64,000 nucleotides of DNA from Pelagicoccus sp. SDUM812002 (GTDB lineage Bacteria > Verrucomicrobiota > Verrucomicrobiia > Opitutales > Opitutaceae), in assembly GCF_031127835.1 (NCBI RefSeq), contig NZ_JARXHX010000003.1, positions 372,001 through 436,000 on the forward strand, written 5' to 3'. Position numbers and translations under genes: made by a program. Positions 44,267 to 54,291 of this stretch are shown here, piece by piece (within the stretch, counting starts at the first letter, position 1; every line of letters begins with the position of its first letter). Below the pieces are notes generated by a model. The model made no database searches and was not told where the DNA came from. It worked only from the letters and a program-made list of their open reading frames with translations.

Positions 44267-45553
44267 ATGCTCTCTGACGCATCCGTAGCCCAAATGTCGA
44301 CCACTGCTAAAGCCCCTTTCCATGTGATGACCAAGCCGATTGGTCCGATCTGCAACCTGGATTGCAAATACTGCTTCTACTTGGAAAAGGAGGCCCTCTA
44401 TACGGACGGTAAATGGCGTATGGCTCCGGACGTTCTGGAAAACTACATCCGCCAATACATCGAGGCTCAGCCCACTCCGCACGTCAGCTTCGCCTGGCAA
44501 GGCGGCGAACCTACCCTACTCGGCGTCGAATTCTTCCGCAAAGTTGTCCAGCTGCAAAAGCAGTACGCCAACGGCAAGACCATCGAAAACGCCTTCCAGA
44601 CTAACGCAACCTTGCTCGACGGTGAATGGGCGCAATTTCTTAAAGAAAACGACTTTCTCGTTGGAGTCTCCATCGACGGTCCGAAGGAAATCCACGACGC
44701 CAACCGGGTCGACAAGAAGGGCAACTCAACCTTCGACGACGTTATGCGTGGAATCGAGTTCCTGCAGAAGGGCGGCGTACGCTTCAATACCCTCACCTGC
44801 CTCAACCGTGTCACCTCCAAAAAACCGCTGGAAATCTACCGATTCCTCAAAGAAATCGGCAGCGAATTTCAGCAGTTCATCCCTATCGTCGAACGCCGCC
44901 CCGGGCAGCAAGCCAAGAAATGGGGGCTCGACCTCGCCGCTCCGGAGGAGGGCGCCAACCACGAAGAGAAGCTCCCTGTATTTGGGTGGAGTGTTCTGCC
45001 CGAAGACTTTGGCGACTTCTACATCAGGATATTTGATAAGTGGATACGCAAGGACGTCGGCACTACCTTTATACAAATGTTCGAAACCGCCCTCAGCAAA
45101 TGGCTCGGAACTCCAGGCGGAATTTGCGTGCACGCCGAAACCTGCGGGGACGCCCTAGCAGTCGAGCACAACGGCGATCTCTACTCCTGCGACCATTTCG
45201 TGTATCCACAATACAAGCTCGGCAACCTCAAGGACACTCCATTGGTCGACCTCGTAAGCCTGCCAAAGCAACGGCAATTCGGACTCAACAAACGGGATAC
45301 ACTTCCGCAGTATTGCCTGGACTGTGAGGTCCGTTTTGCCTGCAACGGCGGCTGCCCAAAGGACCGCTTTTTGCACACGCCTAGCGGAGATCCCGGCCTT
45401 CACTACCTTTGCAAAGGCTACCGCAAATTCTTCAACCACATCGACGTCCCGATGAGAGCGATGGCCCACCTCAACCGCAATCGCCGCCCCGCTAGCGAAG
45501 TCATGGAGCTTGCTATCTCGAAGAAGCTCCCCGGCTACAAGCCGATGAAGTGA
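44267..45553 (+). CDS. Radical SAM anaerobic sulfatase maturase-like enzyme
   Basis: A 428-residue radical SAM protein. The SAM cluster motif is CNLDCKYC (after KPIGPI). C-terminal SPASM-type cysteines are present: CGDALAVEHNGDLYSCDHF and CLDCEVRFACNGGCPKDRF. The family (anSME) converts Cys or Ser in sulfatases to formylglycine under anoxic conditions. No sulfatase gene is in this window. The ATG at 44267 or one at 44294 could be the start. Confidence 0.9.
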   Translation: MLSDASVAQMSTTAKAPFHVMTKPIGPICNLDCKYCFYLEKEALYTDGKWRMAPDVLENYIRQYIEAQPTPHVSFAWQGGEPTLLGVEFFRKVVQLQKQYANGKTIENAFQTNATLLDGEWAQFLKENDFLVGVSIDGPKEIHDANRVDKKGNSTFDDVMRGIEFLQKGGVRFNTLTCLNRVTSKKPLEIYRFLKEIGSEFQQFIPIVERRPGQQAKKWGLDLAAPEEGANHEEKLPVFGWSVLPEDFGDFYIRIFDKWIRKDVGTTFIQMFETALSKWLGTPGGICVHAETCGDALAVEHNGDLYSCDHFVYPQYKLGNLKDTPLVDLVSLPKQRQFGLNKRDTLPQYCLDCEVRFACNGGCPKDRFLHTPSGDPGLHYLCKGYRKFFNHIDVPMRAMAHLNRNRRPASEVMELAISKKLPGYKPMK

Positions 45554-45579
45554 AGGTACCTTTTCAAAAAGCGCCCAAC

Positions 45580-46128
45580 ATGACAGAGAGTAAAACCCGA
45601 CTTCCTAAGAACATCGAACTCGTCCCCGACGGCGAGGCCCTAGTGATTCGACGCACATGGCGTTCCGGACCTTCCTACTTCCTCATAGCATTCTCGTTGT
45701 TTTGGGATCTGTTTATCGTGGTGTGGTTTACTGCCGCTATTCGGGAAGAGGAGTGGGGTACCCTGGCTTTCGGTATGATTCACCTCTTGTTTGGGCTAGG
45801 TATTTCGTATCTCACCCTCGCCTACTTCCTGAACAAGACCGACATCCGCATCGATACGAATAACTTGACCATCTCTCACGCTCCAATCCCTTGGTCGGGT
45901 ACATACGTTCAAGCCAATTCCGAAATCGACCAACTCCACAGCAAAGAGCGAGTCCACCAGCGCAACAACATGAAGACCTACTACTACGACCTCGTCAGTC
46001 GCGACAAGTCCGGCACCGACAAAAAGCTGCTCATCGGTCTCACCGACAAAAACCAAGCGCTGTACCTCGAGAAGGAAATCGAAAAGACGCTCGGTATCAA
46101 AAACCGAACCATCGAAGGCCAGATCTGA
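45580..46128 (+). CDS. Membrane protein of unknown function with two helices
   Basis: A 182-residue protein with a short soluble start, two membrane helices (about 35-56 and 62-82) and a C-terminal beta-rich domain ending NRTIEGQI. The ATG at 45580 is preferred; a GTG at 45550 overlaps the stop of the radical SAM gene. The pair is probably co-transcribed. No family recognised; a PH-like membrane protein is possible. Confidence 0.6.
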   Translation: MTESKTRLPKNIELVPDGEALVIRRTWRSGPSYFLIAFSLFWDLFIVVWFTAAIREEEWGTLAFGMIHLLFGLGISYLTLAYFLNKTDIRIDTNNLTISHAPIPWSGTYVQANSEIDQLHSKERVHQRNNMKTYYYDLVSRDKSGTDKKLLIGLTDKNQALYLEKEIEKTLGIKNRTIEGQI

Positions 46129-46211
46129 ACGGAGAAGGAAAACCGCCGCGAGCGGTGGCGAGGTCGCTAGATCTTCAAGCCGTAACCGTTTAGCGACTAC
46201 ACTTTCAAAAT

Positions 46212-47108
46212 TTATTGAACTGCCGTTCCCAGCAAATCGCCAACTCTGGCGTAAACCTCGAGTTGTTTGGAACCGTACTCTACAAGGTCATCGGCAAGCT
46301 TTACCCTACCATGCTCGAAGATTGTGATCACACAAGATCCGCCGAAAGCGAAGTACCCGAGTTCGCCACCTTTTTCGACGGTTTCGCCTTCCTTCGCAGT
46401 CATAAAAATAGACCCCACGCAAGTCGCCCCGATCGCTACGAAACATACCTTCCCGAGGTCCGGCGTTTCGATGACCGTTAGTATCCGCTTGTTTTCCCAA
46501 AGGTAGCCCATGGATTGGCGAAGCGCGATTGGGCTGACGCTAAAAAGAGGCCCGTTAATCAAACGCTGCTCCACGATCCGTCCAGCTACTGGTGAATGGT
46601 AGCGATGGTAGTCGACGGGACAAAGCCGAGAAATCACCGCAGCGCCTCGTGGGTAGTTATCAGATAACGACACGCTTCCCAGTAACGCCTTGAGATCAAA
46701 AAACTGTCCTTTGGCGAAGAGGCCATCCACCTCGCCTAGGTTCGGAACGCCTAAATGGCGGGCATCCGCCGGCAGAGCGATTTCATTCGTGCCCCGCACT
46801 AGAGGTCGAGCAGAATCCTTGAGCTTTCGGTAAAAGAAGTCGTTGAAGCTTGAATACGATTCAGTCGCCTCAAGGAACTCATTTTCGTCTAGACGGTAAT
46901 GCTCGATAAAGGGGCGTATTCGTTCTGCACTGACATCTTTATTCATACGCCAGCCGTACCAATGCGAAAAGATCACCCGTTTTGCTAAGACCCAGAGTCC
47001 GATCTTCCCCATTGTCGTCTCGTAGGTCCAGCGAAGGAAGCCCTCGCCGTAAACGACTTCGGTTTCTTCCTGCCCACTGTAGCGGTTATAAAATCTAATG
47101 TCTGACAT
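46212..47108 (-). CDS. psd: Phosphatidylserine decarboxylase proenzyme
   Basis: A 298-residue enzyme that makes phosphatidylethanolamine. The family's conserved segments are NEFLEATESYSSFNDFFYRKL, CPVDYHRYHSPVAG with the catalytic His, and the self-cleavage site FGGSCVITIFEHG, where cleavage between Gly and Ser forms the pyruvoyl group. The motif is GGSC rather than LGST or GGST; the Ser is kept. It is the last gene of a leftward lptF/G-like - asnS - psd run. Confidence 0.93.
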   Translation of the reverse strand: MSDIRFYNRYSGQEETEVVYGEGFLRWTYETTMGKIGLWVLAKRVIFSHWYGWRMNKDVSAERIRPFIEHYRLDENEFLEATESYSSFNDFFYRKLKDSARPLVRGTNEIALPADARHLGVPNLGEVDGLFAKGQFFDLKALLGSVSLSDNYPRGAAVISRLCPVDYHRYHSPVAGRIVEQRLINGPLFSVSPIALRQSMGYLWENKRILTVIETPDLGKVCFVAIGATCVGSIFMTAKEGETVEKGGELGYFAFGGSCVITIFEHGRVKLADDLVEYGSKQLEVYARVGDLLGTAVQ

Positions 47109-47204
47109 GCTTAGTGCTTCAATTCCTCTCTGTAGCGTCGGCGCTGGCGCCGTACCGTATTTCCATGGATTGCGAGGCGCGGCACGAGCTCCAAGCCTAC
47201 CATT

Positions 47205-48590
47205 CTAAAACTCCGCATGGCCCGGTACACGAGGATAGGGAATCACGTCACGAATGTTACCCACCCCAGTCACGAACATGAGAAGGCGCTCAAAACCGAG
47301 ACCGAAGCCAGCATGCGGTACGCTGCCATAACGGCGCAGGTCCACGTACCACCAGTAGTCCTCCTCGGAGATTCCGTGCTGCTTCATATTCTCGAGCAGA
47401 AGCTCGAGACGCTCCTCGCGTTGGCTACCGCCCACAATTTCGCCGATCCCGGGAACGAGGACATCCATAGCCGCAACCGTCTTTCCGTCGTCGTTCGCCC
47501 GCATGTAGAAAGGCTTCAAGTTCTTCGGGTAGTCGTAGACTGTAACCGGGCTCTTGAAATGTTCCTCCGTCAAGTAGCGTTCGTGTTCCGACTGTAGGTT
47601 CACACCCCAATCTACACGATTGTCGAACGTCTTGCCTGACGCCAAAAGGATATCAACCGCCTCAGTGTAAGTGACACGCTGGAAGGGACGCGAAAGCACG
47701 AACTCGAGCCGTTGCTCGAGCTCTTTATCCACGAAGTTGAAGAACAATGACAAGTCCTCCTCGCAGGTCTCCATGACCTCAGAGATGACGGACTTCACAA
47801 ACTCTTCCGCGAGGTCCATATCACCGGCAAGGTCGCAAAACGCCATCTCCGGCTCTACCATCCAAAACTCGCTAGCGTGGCGGCTGGTATGGGAATTCTC
47901 AGCACGGAAAGTAGGTCCAAAAGTGTAGATATTTCCGAGGGCCGTGGCATAGGTTTCTCCCTCAAGCTGCCCGCTCACGGTTAAATACGCGGCACGGCCG
48001 AAAAAGTCTTCCTTGTAGGCGACCTCCCCCTCCTCGCTCAGCGGCGGATTCTTGGGATCGAGCGTCGAAACTCGAAACAGCTCGCCCGCGCCTTCGCAGT
48101 CGCTGGCCGTCACGATAGGAGTATGTACGTAGAAAAACTGGCGGTCGTTAAAGAAACGATGTATGGCAAATGCCAGTTTGCTCCGGATTCTGAATACAGC
48201 TCCGAAAAGATTGGTACGTGGTCGCAGGTGGGCGATTTCGCGAAGATATTCGTTCGAGTGACGCTTCTTTTGCAGGGGAAAACTCTCGTCTGCACCGCCT
48301 ACTAACTCGACCGATTTGGCCTGGATCTCCCACATTTGGCCTTTTCCTTGGGATGCGACGAGACGACCCTTCACGGAGACGGATGCACCAGTGGTGATCC
48401 CTTTGGAATCGGCATAACCCTCCGCGTCCTCACTAACCACAACCTGCATGGACTTGAGGCAGGAGCCGTCGTTCACTTCGAGGAAGAAAAAAGTTTTAGA
48501 ATCGCGGCGGGTCCGGACCCAACCTTGCAGGAGAATCTCCTCCTGCTCTCCCTCGCTCTTCATCAAATCGGCAATCAACAGTCGCTTCAT
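47205..48590 (-). CDS. asnS: Asparaginyl-tRNA synthetase
   Basis: A 461-residue class IIb aminoacyl-tRNA synthetase. The N-terminal OB-fold anticodon domain has [14 protein letters not shown]. Class II motifs: motif 2 [21 protein letters not shown] and motif 3 [15 protein letters not shown]. The [18 protein letters not shown] segment is typical of AsnRS. ATG 48590 chosen; an upstream in-frame ATG adds five residues. Confidence 0.96.
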   Translation of the reverse strand: MKRLLIADLMKSEGEQEEILLQGWVRTRRDSKTFFFLEVNDGSCLKSMQVVVSEDAEGYADSKGITTGASVSVKGRLVASQGKGQMWEIQAKSVELVGGADESFPLQKKRHSNEYLREIAHLRPRTNLFGAVFRIRSKLAFAIHRFFNDRQFFYVHTPIVTASDCEGAGELFRVSTLDPKNPPLSEEGEVAYKEDFFGRAAYLTVSGQLEGETYATALGNIYTFGPTFRAENSHTSRHASEFWMVEPEMAFCDLAGDMDLAEEFVKSVISEVMETCEEDLSLFFNFVDKELEQRLEFVLSRPFQRVTYTEAVDILLASGKTFDNRVDWGVNLQSEHERYLTEEHFKSPVTVYDYPKNLKPFYMRANDDGKTVAAMDVLVPGIGEIVGGSQREERLELLLENMKQHGISEEDYWWYVDLRRYGSVPHAGFGLGFERLLMFVTGVGNIRDVIPYPRVPGHAEF

Positions 48591-48657
48591 AAGGCTCAAA
48601 AACAATCAAAGAAAGCCGAGGATGCAAGACCCGTAGCGTACGCGAAGCTCAGCGCTT

Positions 48658-49770
48658 TCACTTGACCCGCCGCATCAGGAAGTAAGCCAAGGCAATCATG
48701 ATCACCATCGGCGACCAAGCGGCGAACTCGGGCGAAAGCGATCCTTCTCGACCAAGCGCATTGAGGACGCTGGTCAAAATGTAGAAAACGAAGAACAAGC
48801 CAATCGACTTGGAAACACCCACCGCCGGGTTGGTACGAACCCCGGAAATGGCGAAAGGGATAGCGATTCCTGCCACGATCAAGCAACTCGCCGCGCTCGC
48901 CATGAGCGCGTGCAGTCGGGCCTCGTAGGCAAGCACCGAAGGATTGTCTTCCTTGCTAAAGTTGTCGGTAATCCGCTTCAGCTGGAGAAAGGACAAGTCC
49001 TTGGGACGCTTGCCAAAAAGCAGCATTAGCGATGGGTCGTCGTCCAGGTCCTTGGCCTCGAGACGTTCGAAAGGCGGCCATTGCTCGCGGCCCGTATCCA
49101 AATCGACTAGACGCTCGCGGCCGTCGAAGAGCGACCAGTAGCCCTCTTCTTCGTTGTACCACCCGTAACGTGCCATTACGCGGCGCACTTCTCGACGTTG
49201 CTCGTCCATGATGGAGACGGAGATTCCGTACGCTTCCTTCTTGTACTCGCTGTAGCGGTTTATAAACCACATGCGATTTTCATTTCGATTGTCGAAAGCG
49301 AGTCCCTCGACAATGCCGACTTCATCGGTATTCAAGCTTTTTGCTTCACTATCCAAGCGAATCGTCTTGATGAGCTGGTCGGATTGCTCGACCGACCAAG
49401 GTATGAGGCTGGAGTTGAGGTACCAGAGCCCCGCCGAGATTAGCAAGCTCGCCAGCCATATCGAACGCGTCACGCGAAAGACGCTCATGCCCGCCGCTCG
49501 CAGCGCGATAAACTCGTTCGAGCGGTGCAGCTGTCCTAGCGCGTACAAAATGGATACGAGCACGGTGGCTGGCAGCGTAATGGTCAGGAAACTCGGAGCG
49601 ATGACTGCGTAGTACTTGAGGATTTGGATGGAGCTCGCCTCGTAGCCGATCAGATCCGTGAAGCTGTCCTGGATCTCAAAGAGGATCAGCAGCCCAAACA
49701 TCGAGCCCAAAACGAGCACGAAGGCTTTGAGCCATTCTGAGAAAACGTATCTGTCGGCGACGCTATACAT
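48658..49770 (-). CDS. LptF/LptG-family permease
   Basis: A 370-residue inner membrane protein of the lipopolysaccharide export permease family, with three N-terminal membrane segments, a periplasmic beta-jellyroll region (about 120-270) and three C-terminal segments. The start FSEWLKAFVLVLGSMFGLLILFEI and ...RRSNEFIALRAAGMSVFRV coupling-helix segment match. With LptB it would lift LPS toward the outer membrane. Assignment to F or G is uncertain. Confidence 0.88.
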   Translation of the reverse strand: MYSVADRYVFSEWLKAFVLVLGSMFGLLILFEIQDSFTDLIGYEASSIQILKYYAVIAPSFLTITLPATVLVSILYALGQLHRSNEFIALRAAGMSVFRVTRSIWLASLLISAGLWYLNSSLIPWSVEQSDQLIKTIRLDSEAKSLNTDEVGIVEGLAFDNRNENRMWFINRYSEYKKEAYGISVSIMDEQRREVRRVMARYGWYNEEEGYWSLFDGRERLVDLDTGREQWPPFERLEAKDLDDDPSLMLLFGKRPKDLSFLQLKRITDNFSKEDNPSVLAYEARLHALMASAASCLIVAGIAIPFAISGVRTNPAVGVSKSIGLFFVFYILTSVLNALGREGSLSPEFAAWSPMVIMIALAYFLMRRVK

Positions 49771-49875
49771 GCGGATTGACCAGAGACACTGCGAGCGACG
49801 CCCGCGAAGTCCAGCGGCTTTTGACAGCGGGTTTTGACTGGCGTTTCACAAGCCCTTCAATACAACCCATTTGCA

Positions 49876-51627
49876 ATGACGTCCCAAGCACCGAAAGAGT
49901 CGTGGAACTCCCGGCTCGGTATCATCCTCGCCGTTGCCGGAAGTGCCGTAGGCCTTGGCAATTTCCTTCGATTCCCTGGATTGGCCGCTCAATATGGGGG
50001 CGGCGCTTTCATGATCGCCTATCTCGTGGCGCTTTGCCTTATCGGCCTCCCTATTTGCTGGGCTGAGTGGGCCATTGGCCGCGCCGGCGGCCAGCGTGGG
50101 TTCAATAGCTGCCCTGGCATTCTCGGAATCATCACGGGCAAGAGAAAGTTCCGCTATCTCGGCGTCATTGGAGTCATCATACCGGTCGTCATCTACATGT
50201 ACTATGTCTACATCGAGGCGTGGTGTCTTGGATACGCCCTGAATTTCGCCTCTGGCAACATGAAGTTCGACACCGTCGACAAGGCCACGAATTTTTGGAT
50301 GACCTTTATCGGTATCGCAGAGGACGGAGCAGCCGTCGGATTCGGTTGGCAGCAAGTCGGCGGTTTTCTGCTTTTCGTTTTCGCCCTGAATTTCTTTCTG
50401 ATCTATCGCGGCATCTCGAAGGGCATCGAGCTCTTTTGTCGCTACGCCATGCCGACGTTGCTTGTGCTCGCGGTCATCATCCTCATCCGCGTGCTAACCC
50501 TTGGCACTCCGGACTACACACACCCTGGACGAAGCGTGTCCAACGGCCTCGGATACATGTGGAACCCCACAAAGATGGTCCTCTTCGAAAAAACCGCCGA
50601 ACCTAGCGCTGGAAAGGAGACGTGGACCGCCCTGCCTGACGGAGAAGTCGTCGGTAAGACCATGATCGCTGCCGCGAAAGCCAAAGCCGCCGACGATCCC
50701 AATCTCGAGCTCCGCTCTCTCAATATGTTCAACCAGTTGAGCAACCCTCAGCTCTGGCTCGCCGCCGCTGGCCAGATATTCTTTTCCCTCTCCGTAGGGT
50801 TCGGCGTCATCATCACCTACTCGAGCTACCTGAAGAAGAACGACGACGTCGTGCTCTCGGGACTGGCTGCCACCAGTACCAACGAGCTCTGCGAGGTCGG
50901 CCTCGGCGGCCTCATCACCCTTCCAGCTGGCGTCGCATTTCTCGGTGTTGCGGGGGTCGCAGGTATGGGCACATTCGACCTCGGCTTTCGTGTCCTGCCA
51001 ATGATCTTTTCCGAGATGTGGGGTGGGCAGTTCTTCGGCTTCGCCTTTTTCTTCCTCCTCTTCCTCGCCGCAGTGACCAGCTCTCTATCCATGCTTCAGC
51101 CGGGTATCGCCTTTCTTGAGGAAGCCATGAAGATCAACCGCAAGCAGTCCGTCGCTATCCTCGGATTCGTCACGGCGATGGGGTGCGCCTTCGTGGTTTA
51201 CTTCAGTAAGGACGTCAAAGCCCTAGACACTATCGACTTCTGGATTAACAACCTCTTCATGGTAACCTTGGCACTGGTCGAAATCATTATTTTCGGCTGG
51301 ATAATCGGTACCGACGAAGGCTTCAAGCTCGCCCACAGAGGCGCCGCCATCCGCATCCCGAACTTCTTCAAGTTCGTCATGAAGTACGTCAGCCCGGCTT
51401 TCCTCATTATAATCTTCGGCTCCTGGTTCTACAGCCAGGTTCTTGGATTCAGCTTCACCGATGAAGGAAGAAACTACAGCTCCTACATCGTGGACCTCTT
51501 CATCGAGCCAAACAAAACAGCATGGTACAGTGTGGGGCTCATAACTCTCACGGCGGGCTTCCTCCTCTTGCTCACAGCGGGCGGAGCCTTTTCAAAGCAA
51601 TCCAAACCAAAAAAGGAGGAACAGTGA
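49876..51627 (+). CDS. Sodium-dependent symporter, SNF family
   Basis: A 583-residue LeuT-fold transporter with about 12 membrane helices. The first helix holds [13 protein letters not shown] with the unwound Na+ and substrate site. The family takes up amino acids with Na+. ATG 49876 is chosen ([11 protein letters not shown]). A 47-residue membrane peptide follows one base after the stop, preceded by AGGAGG, suggesting a two-part transporter. Confidence 0.93.
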   Translation: MTSQAPKESWNSRLGIILAVAGSAVGLGNFLRFPGLAAQYGGGAFMIAYLVALCLIGLPICWAEWAIGRAGGQRGFNSCPGILGIITGKRKFRYLGVIGVIIPVVIYMYYVYIEAWCLGYALNFASGNMKFDTVDKATNFWMTFIGIAEDGAAVGFGWQQVGGFLLFVFALNFFLIYRGISKGIELFCRYAMPTLLVLAVIILIRVLTLGTPDYTHPGRSVSNGLGYMWNPTKMVLFEKTAEPSAGKETWTALPDGEVVGKTMIAAAKAKAADDPNLELRSLNMFNQLSNPQLWLAAAGQIFFSLSVGFGVIITYSSYLKKNDDVVLSGLAATSTNELCEVGLGGLITLPAGVAFLGVAGVAGMGTFDLGFRVLPMIFSEMWGGQFFGFAFFFLLFLAAVTSSLSMLQPGIAFLEEAMKINRKQSVAILGFVTAMGCAFVVYFSKDVKALDTIDFWINNLFMVTLALVEIIIFGWIIGTDEGFKLAHRGAAIRIPNFFKFVMKYVSPAFLIIIFGSWFYSQVLGFSFTDEGRNYSSYIVDLFIEPNKTAWYSVGLITLTAGFLLLLTAGGAFSKQSKPKKEEQ

Positions 51628-51628
51628 C

Positions 51629-51772
51629 ATGACAATCGGCGGCCTCATCATAATGGTCCTATCCATCGGTTCTGTAGTTACGCTCTTCAGCTGGTGCATC
51701 TGGAAAGTCCTCACCACTGAAGGCGAGGAAGAGAAAGTACACGGTTTCGATATTGATACGCCTGACAAGTAG
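51629..51772 (+). CDS. 47-residue membrane subunit of the SNF transporter
   Basis: ATG 51629 to TAG 51770-51772, with AGGAGG ten bases upstream, inside the end of the symporter gene. The peptide has one membrane helix (GGLIIMVLSIGSVVTLFSWCIW) written here only in part, then an acidic tail with TEGEEEK and DIDTPDK. It resembles the small companion peptides of MetPS-type SNF transporters. Its role is inferred from position. Confidence 0.75.
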   Translation: MTIGGLIIMVLSIGSVVTLFSWCIWKVLTTEGEEEKVHGFDIDTPDK

Positions 51773-51811
51773 TAGCGGAAGACGCGGCGTTTCTGCCAAA
51801 TTCCCAATTTC

Positions 51812-51839
51812 AGCCCGCTTCTCCGGAGGCGGGCTTTTT
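51812..51839 (+). terminator. Intrinsic terminator after the SNF transporter
   Basis: AGCCCGC pairs with GCGGGCT; the CTCCGGAG between them can pair too. A run of five T follows. Confidence 0.88.
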
Positions 51840-52036
51840 GCGCGATGACGCTCCTTCTCCAGTTGAGGGTTCCTACTTAGATCATGCTTAAGTTTTTTTA
51901 ACCAAAAAAGCCTCGAGACCTCTCAAGGGACAAGCCGGCCAGACCGATAACTGACGGTAAAAGCCCTCATCAAGCTCTCTTCCTGTATAAAGTACCAACC
52001 AGTAGTGGACCAAAGCAACGAAACGACCGATCGCAC

Positions 52037-53032
52037 ATGTCACAGCAAAGCACCCTAACGAAGGCTAGCACCAAGACCGATATCCTCCTCGAGGTCGGGA
52101 CCAACGAAGTAGAAGTCTTCGAGTTTAACCTAGCTGGCCAACACTACGGCGTTAACGTCGCCAAGGTAAACCAGATCGTCCAGCGAGAGCAGCTAAAGAT
52201 CACCCGCGCAGACTGCCCGCCAAACGGCGTGCTCGGCAGCATCACTTTCCGAGGTCAGCCCATCATGGTGATCGACCTCCGCGCGATCCTCGGCATCTAC
52301 GACGAAGAGCCAGATCCAAGCCGCGCCCTTATGCTGGTGACGCAGTTCAACGATCAGATCGTCGCATTCGCCATAGATGGAGCCGAACGCATCCACCGCG
52401 TATCGTGGAAGAGCTTCGAACCCATCAGTTCCAATTTCGCACAAGAAAATCCGTACGTGAACGGCATCATCCGGCTTGAAGATCGCCTGATCCTCATTCT
52501 CGACCTCGAGTATATCCTCACTTTGATCAACCCGCGCCTCGGCATGTCGATCAATCACAGCCAAATCGCTAAGATCGAGCAGGAATTCAAGCCGCGCGAC
52601 CACATCAAGATCCTGTTCGCGGAAGACTCTGCAATGATCCGCAAGATGGTACACAATCAGTTGATGGACGTCGGGTTCACCAATGTCGACCTAGCGACCA
52701 CCGGTAAAGATGCGCTGGATAAAGTCGCAGCCGCCCACGCGGAATCGCAGGAGAGCGGAAAACCGTTCTCGGACTATTACGATCTCATTCTCACTGACAT
52801 CGAAATGCCAGTCATGGATGGACTCACTTTCTGCAAAAACGTGAAGCACGAGTTCAAGCTCGATACTCCCGTCATCGTCTTCTCTTCACTCATCAACGAT
52901 CAAATGATCGCTAAGTGCAAAGCCGTGGGAGCGAATGGTTGGGGCACCAAGCCGAAGGTCAATCTGATCGTGGATATCATCGACCGCCTCATCGTGCAGG
53001 GCGAAGATAGCATCGGCGACTTGCTTCAATAG
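52037..53032 (+). CDS. cheV: Chemotaxis coupling protein CheV
   Basis: A 331-residue CheW-receiver fusion. The CheW domain (about 25-175) links receptors to CheA: VFEFNLAGQHYGVNVAKVNQIV and GSITFRGQPIMVIDLRAILG. The receiver (about 193-325) has KILFAEDSAMIRKMV, phosphoacceptor Asp in LILTDIEMPVMDG and Ser/Lys positions near VFSSLIN and TKPKVN. No other chemotaxis gene is in this window. Phosphorylation probably tunes adaptation. Confidence 0.92.
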   Translation: MSQQSTLTKASTKTDILLEVGTNEVEVFEFNLAGQHYGVNVAKVNQIVQREQLKITRADCPPNGVLGSITFRGQPIMVIDLRAILGIYDEEPDPSRALMLVTQFNDQIVAFAIDGAERIHRVSWKSFEPISSNFAQENPYVNGIIRLEDRLILILDLEYILTLINPRLGMSINHSQIAKIEQEFKPRDHIKILFAEDSAMIRKMVHNQLMDVGFTNVDLATTGKDALDKVAAAHAESQESGKPFSDYYDLILTDIEMPVMDGLTFCKNVKHEFKLDTPVIVFSSLINDQMIAKCKAVGANGWGTKPKVNLIVDIIDRLIVQGEDSIGDLLQ

Positions 53033-53066
53033 TCCGTTAGCGATTGCTTCAAAAATAATTGCAAAA

Positions 53067-53105
53067 ACGCCTGCCGCCTTCATTGGAAAGCGACGGGCGT
53101 ATTTG
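53067..53105 (+). terminator. Possible terminator after cheV
   Basis: ACGCCTGCCGC can pair with GCGACGGGCGT with mismatches; the T tail is broken (ATTTGTATT). Tentative. Confidence 0.4.
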
Positions 53106-53163
53106 TATTCCCAGCACAGGAGCCGTACTTCCCATGCTGAGCTTACGACTAAAACAAAACCTA

Positions 53164-53772
53164 TCAGTAAGGTGCAAAACCACCTAAGCTGAGACGGAGC
53201 TCAATCTCATCGGCAACCTTGTCCTCCGAATCTCCCGGATTCACTCCGAAATCAGAGCGCTTAACCGAGAACTCCGAGCGAATGACGAGGATGTCACCTG
53301 GAGTGCGCTGACGATCCGCTAGCTTCCCCTCGAGATAGGACAATGAAACAGGAACCTTGATCTCCTTGCTCACGCCCTTGATCGTCATCACTCCGTGAGC
53401 CATGCCTTCGACCTTGGTACCATCTTGCGAGACATCGCTCAGCCCCTTCATTTCAAAATTGATTGTCGGATGCTTGTCAGCAGCCAGCCACTTTCCACCC
53501 ATCATGTGCTCAACCATCGTAGGGTTCGCCACCGAGAGAGAATCCACAGCGACCACGACATTCCCCACGGTTTCCTCTGGTTTGGCGGGGTCGAAGGAAA
53601 CCGAGCCAGTGATTCCCGTCGCGGTCCCGTTGATGGACTCAAGCGGAGCATCGAGCAAAAAGACGATATTGTTGACCCCTTTGGGATCTTCGAGATCGAA
53701 CTCGATCGCATTGACGATCGGAGCGAAGCCAAAGGCAGCAGTGGCAACGAAACTAAGGATGGATTTCTTCAT
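53164..53772 (-). CDS. YceI-family periplasmic lipid-binding protein
   Basis: A 202-residue protein with a signal peptide ending NAIEF and a lipocalin-like YceI barrel. Conserved elements: GSVSFDPAKPE, HPTINFEMKGL and RSEFSVKRSDFGVNPG. The family binds isoprenoid lipids. It is followed on the same strand upstream by a small membrane protein gene (53800-54066), likely a co-transcribed pair. Confidence 0.9.
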   Translation of the reverse strand: MKKSILSFVATAAFGFAPIVNAIEFDLEDPKGVNNIVFLLDAPLESINGTATGITGSVSFDPAKPEETVGNVVVAVDSLSVANPTMVEHMMGGKWLAADKHPTINFEMKGLSDVSQDGTKVEGMAHGVMTIKGVSKEIKVPVSLSYLEGKLADRQRTPGDILVIRSEFSVKRSDFGVNPGDSEDKVADEIELRLSLGGFAPY

Positions 53773-53799
53773 ATTTATATCTTGGTGTTGAAAAAGTGG

Positions 53800-54066
53800 T
53801 TACACCTGAGCGGACGACTTCTTGCGGTCGATGAATGCACTGATGCTTGTCAGGGCAGCAAAAGCGCAAAAGCCCAAAGCGAGCGTCTCGACGCCGGGAA
53901 GGAACGCTTTCACCTCCTCGGTGTAGCTCAGCTCCATGATCGGATCGAACTTTTCCACCCGGTAGAAGGTCTTGTAAAAGCCGACCTGCGCTCCTCCGTA
54001 CATCCAAAGCGAAAAACAGAGCACCATGGCTCCAATACCTGTTAGTCTAAGTGCAAGTGCCTTCAT
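53800..54066 (-). CDS. Small membrane protein next to YceI
   Basis: An 88-residue protein with two membrane helices (about 5-24 and 58-76) and a periplasmic loop between them (YRVEKFDPIMELSYTEEVKAF). The ATG at 54066 begins MKALALRLTG; the frame continues to 54141. No family recognised. Its stop lies 27 bases before the YceI start, so the two are probably one transcript. Confidence 0.6.
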   Translation of the reverse strand: MKALALRLTGIGAMVLCFSLWMYGGAQVGFYKTFYRVEKFDPIMELSYTEEVKAFLPGVETLALGFCAFAALTSISAFIDRKKSSAQV

Positions 54067-54291
54067 CCGAGCTAAAAGCGAAACAATCCGCTTCGCCCAC
54101 CTAACGAGGCCCTCATCCAACTGCATGCGCGGCCCGCGCAAGAAATATGCAAGATTCAGAATATCGACCTCGGAGGCATTCCAGAGTCCTTACCTTATAC
54201 CGGAACTGAAACAAATTACTGCTTGAAGCCTGCTCTCGGTAGATTAGCCAATTATCCCCTTAAATTTACTAAGCACTTAGCAAATCTAATC

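Noticed and set aside
46330-46350. GGSC in phosphatidylserine decarboxylase as a loss of self-cleavage
   Set aside because: The Gly-Ser pair at the cleavage site is intact; the last residue is variable in the family.
54221-54260. Heat-shock sigma-type promoter before htpG
   Set aside because: CTTGAAG is present but the partner element is too far and poorly matched; not supportable.
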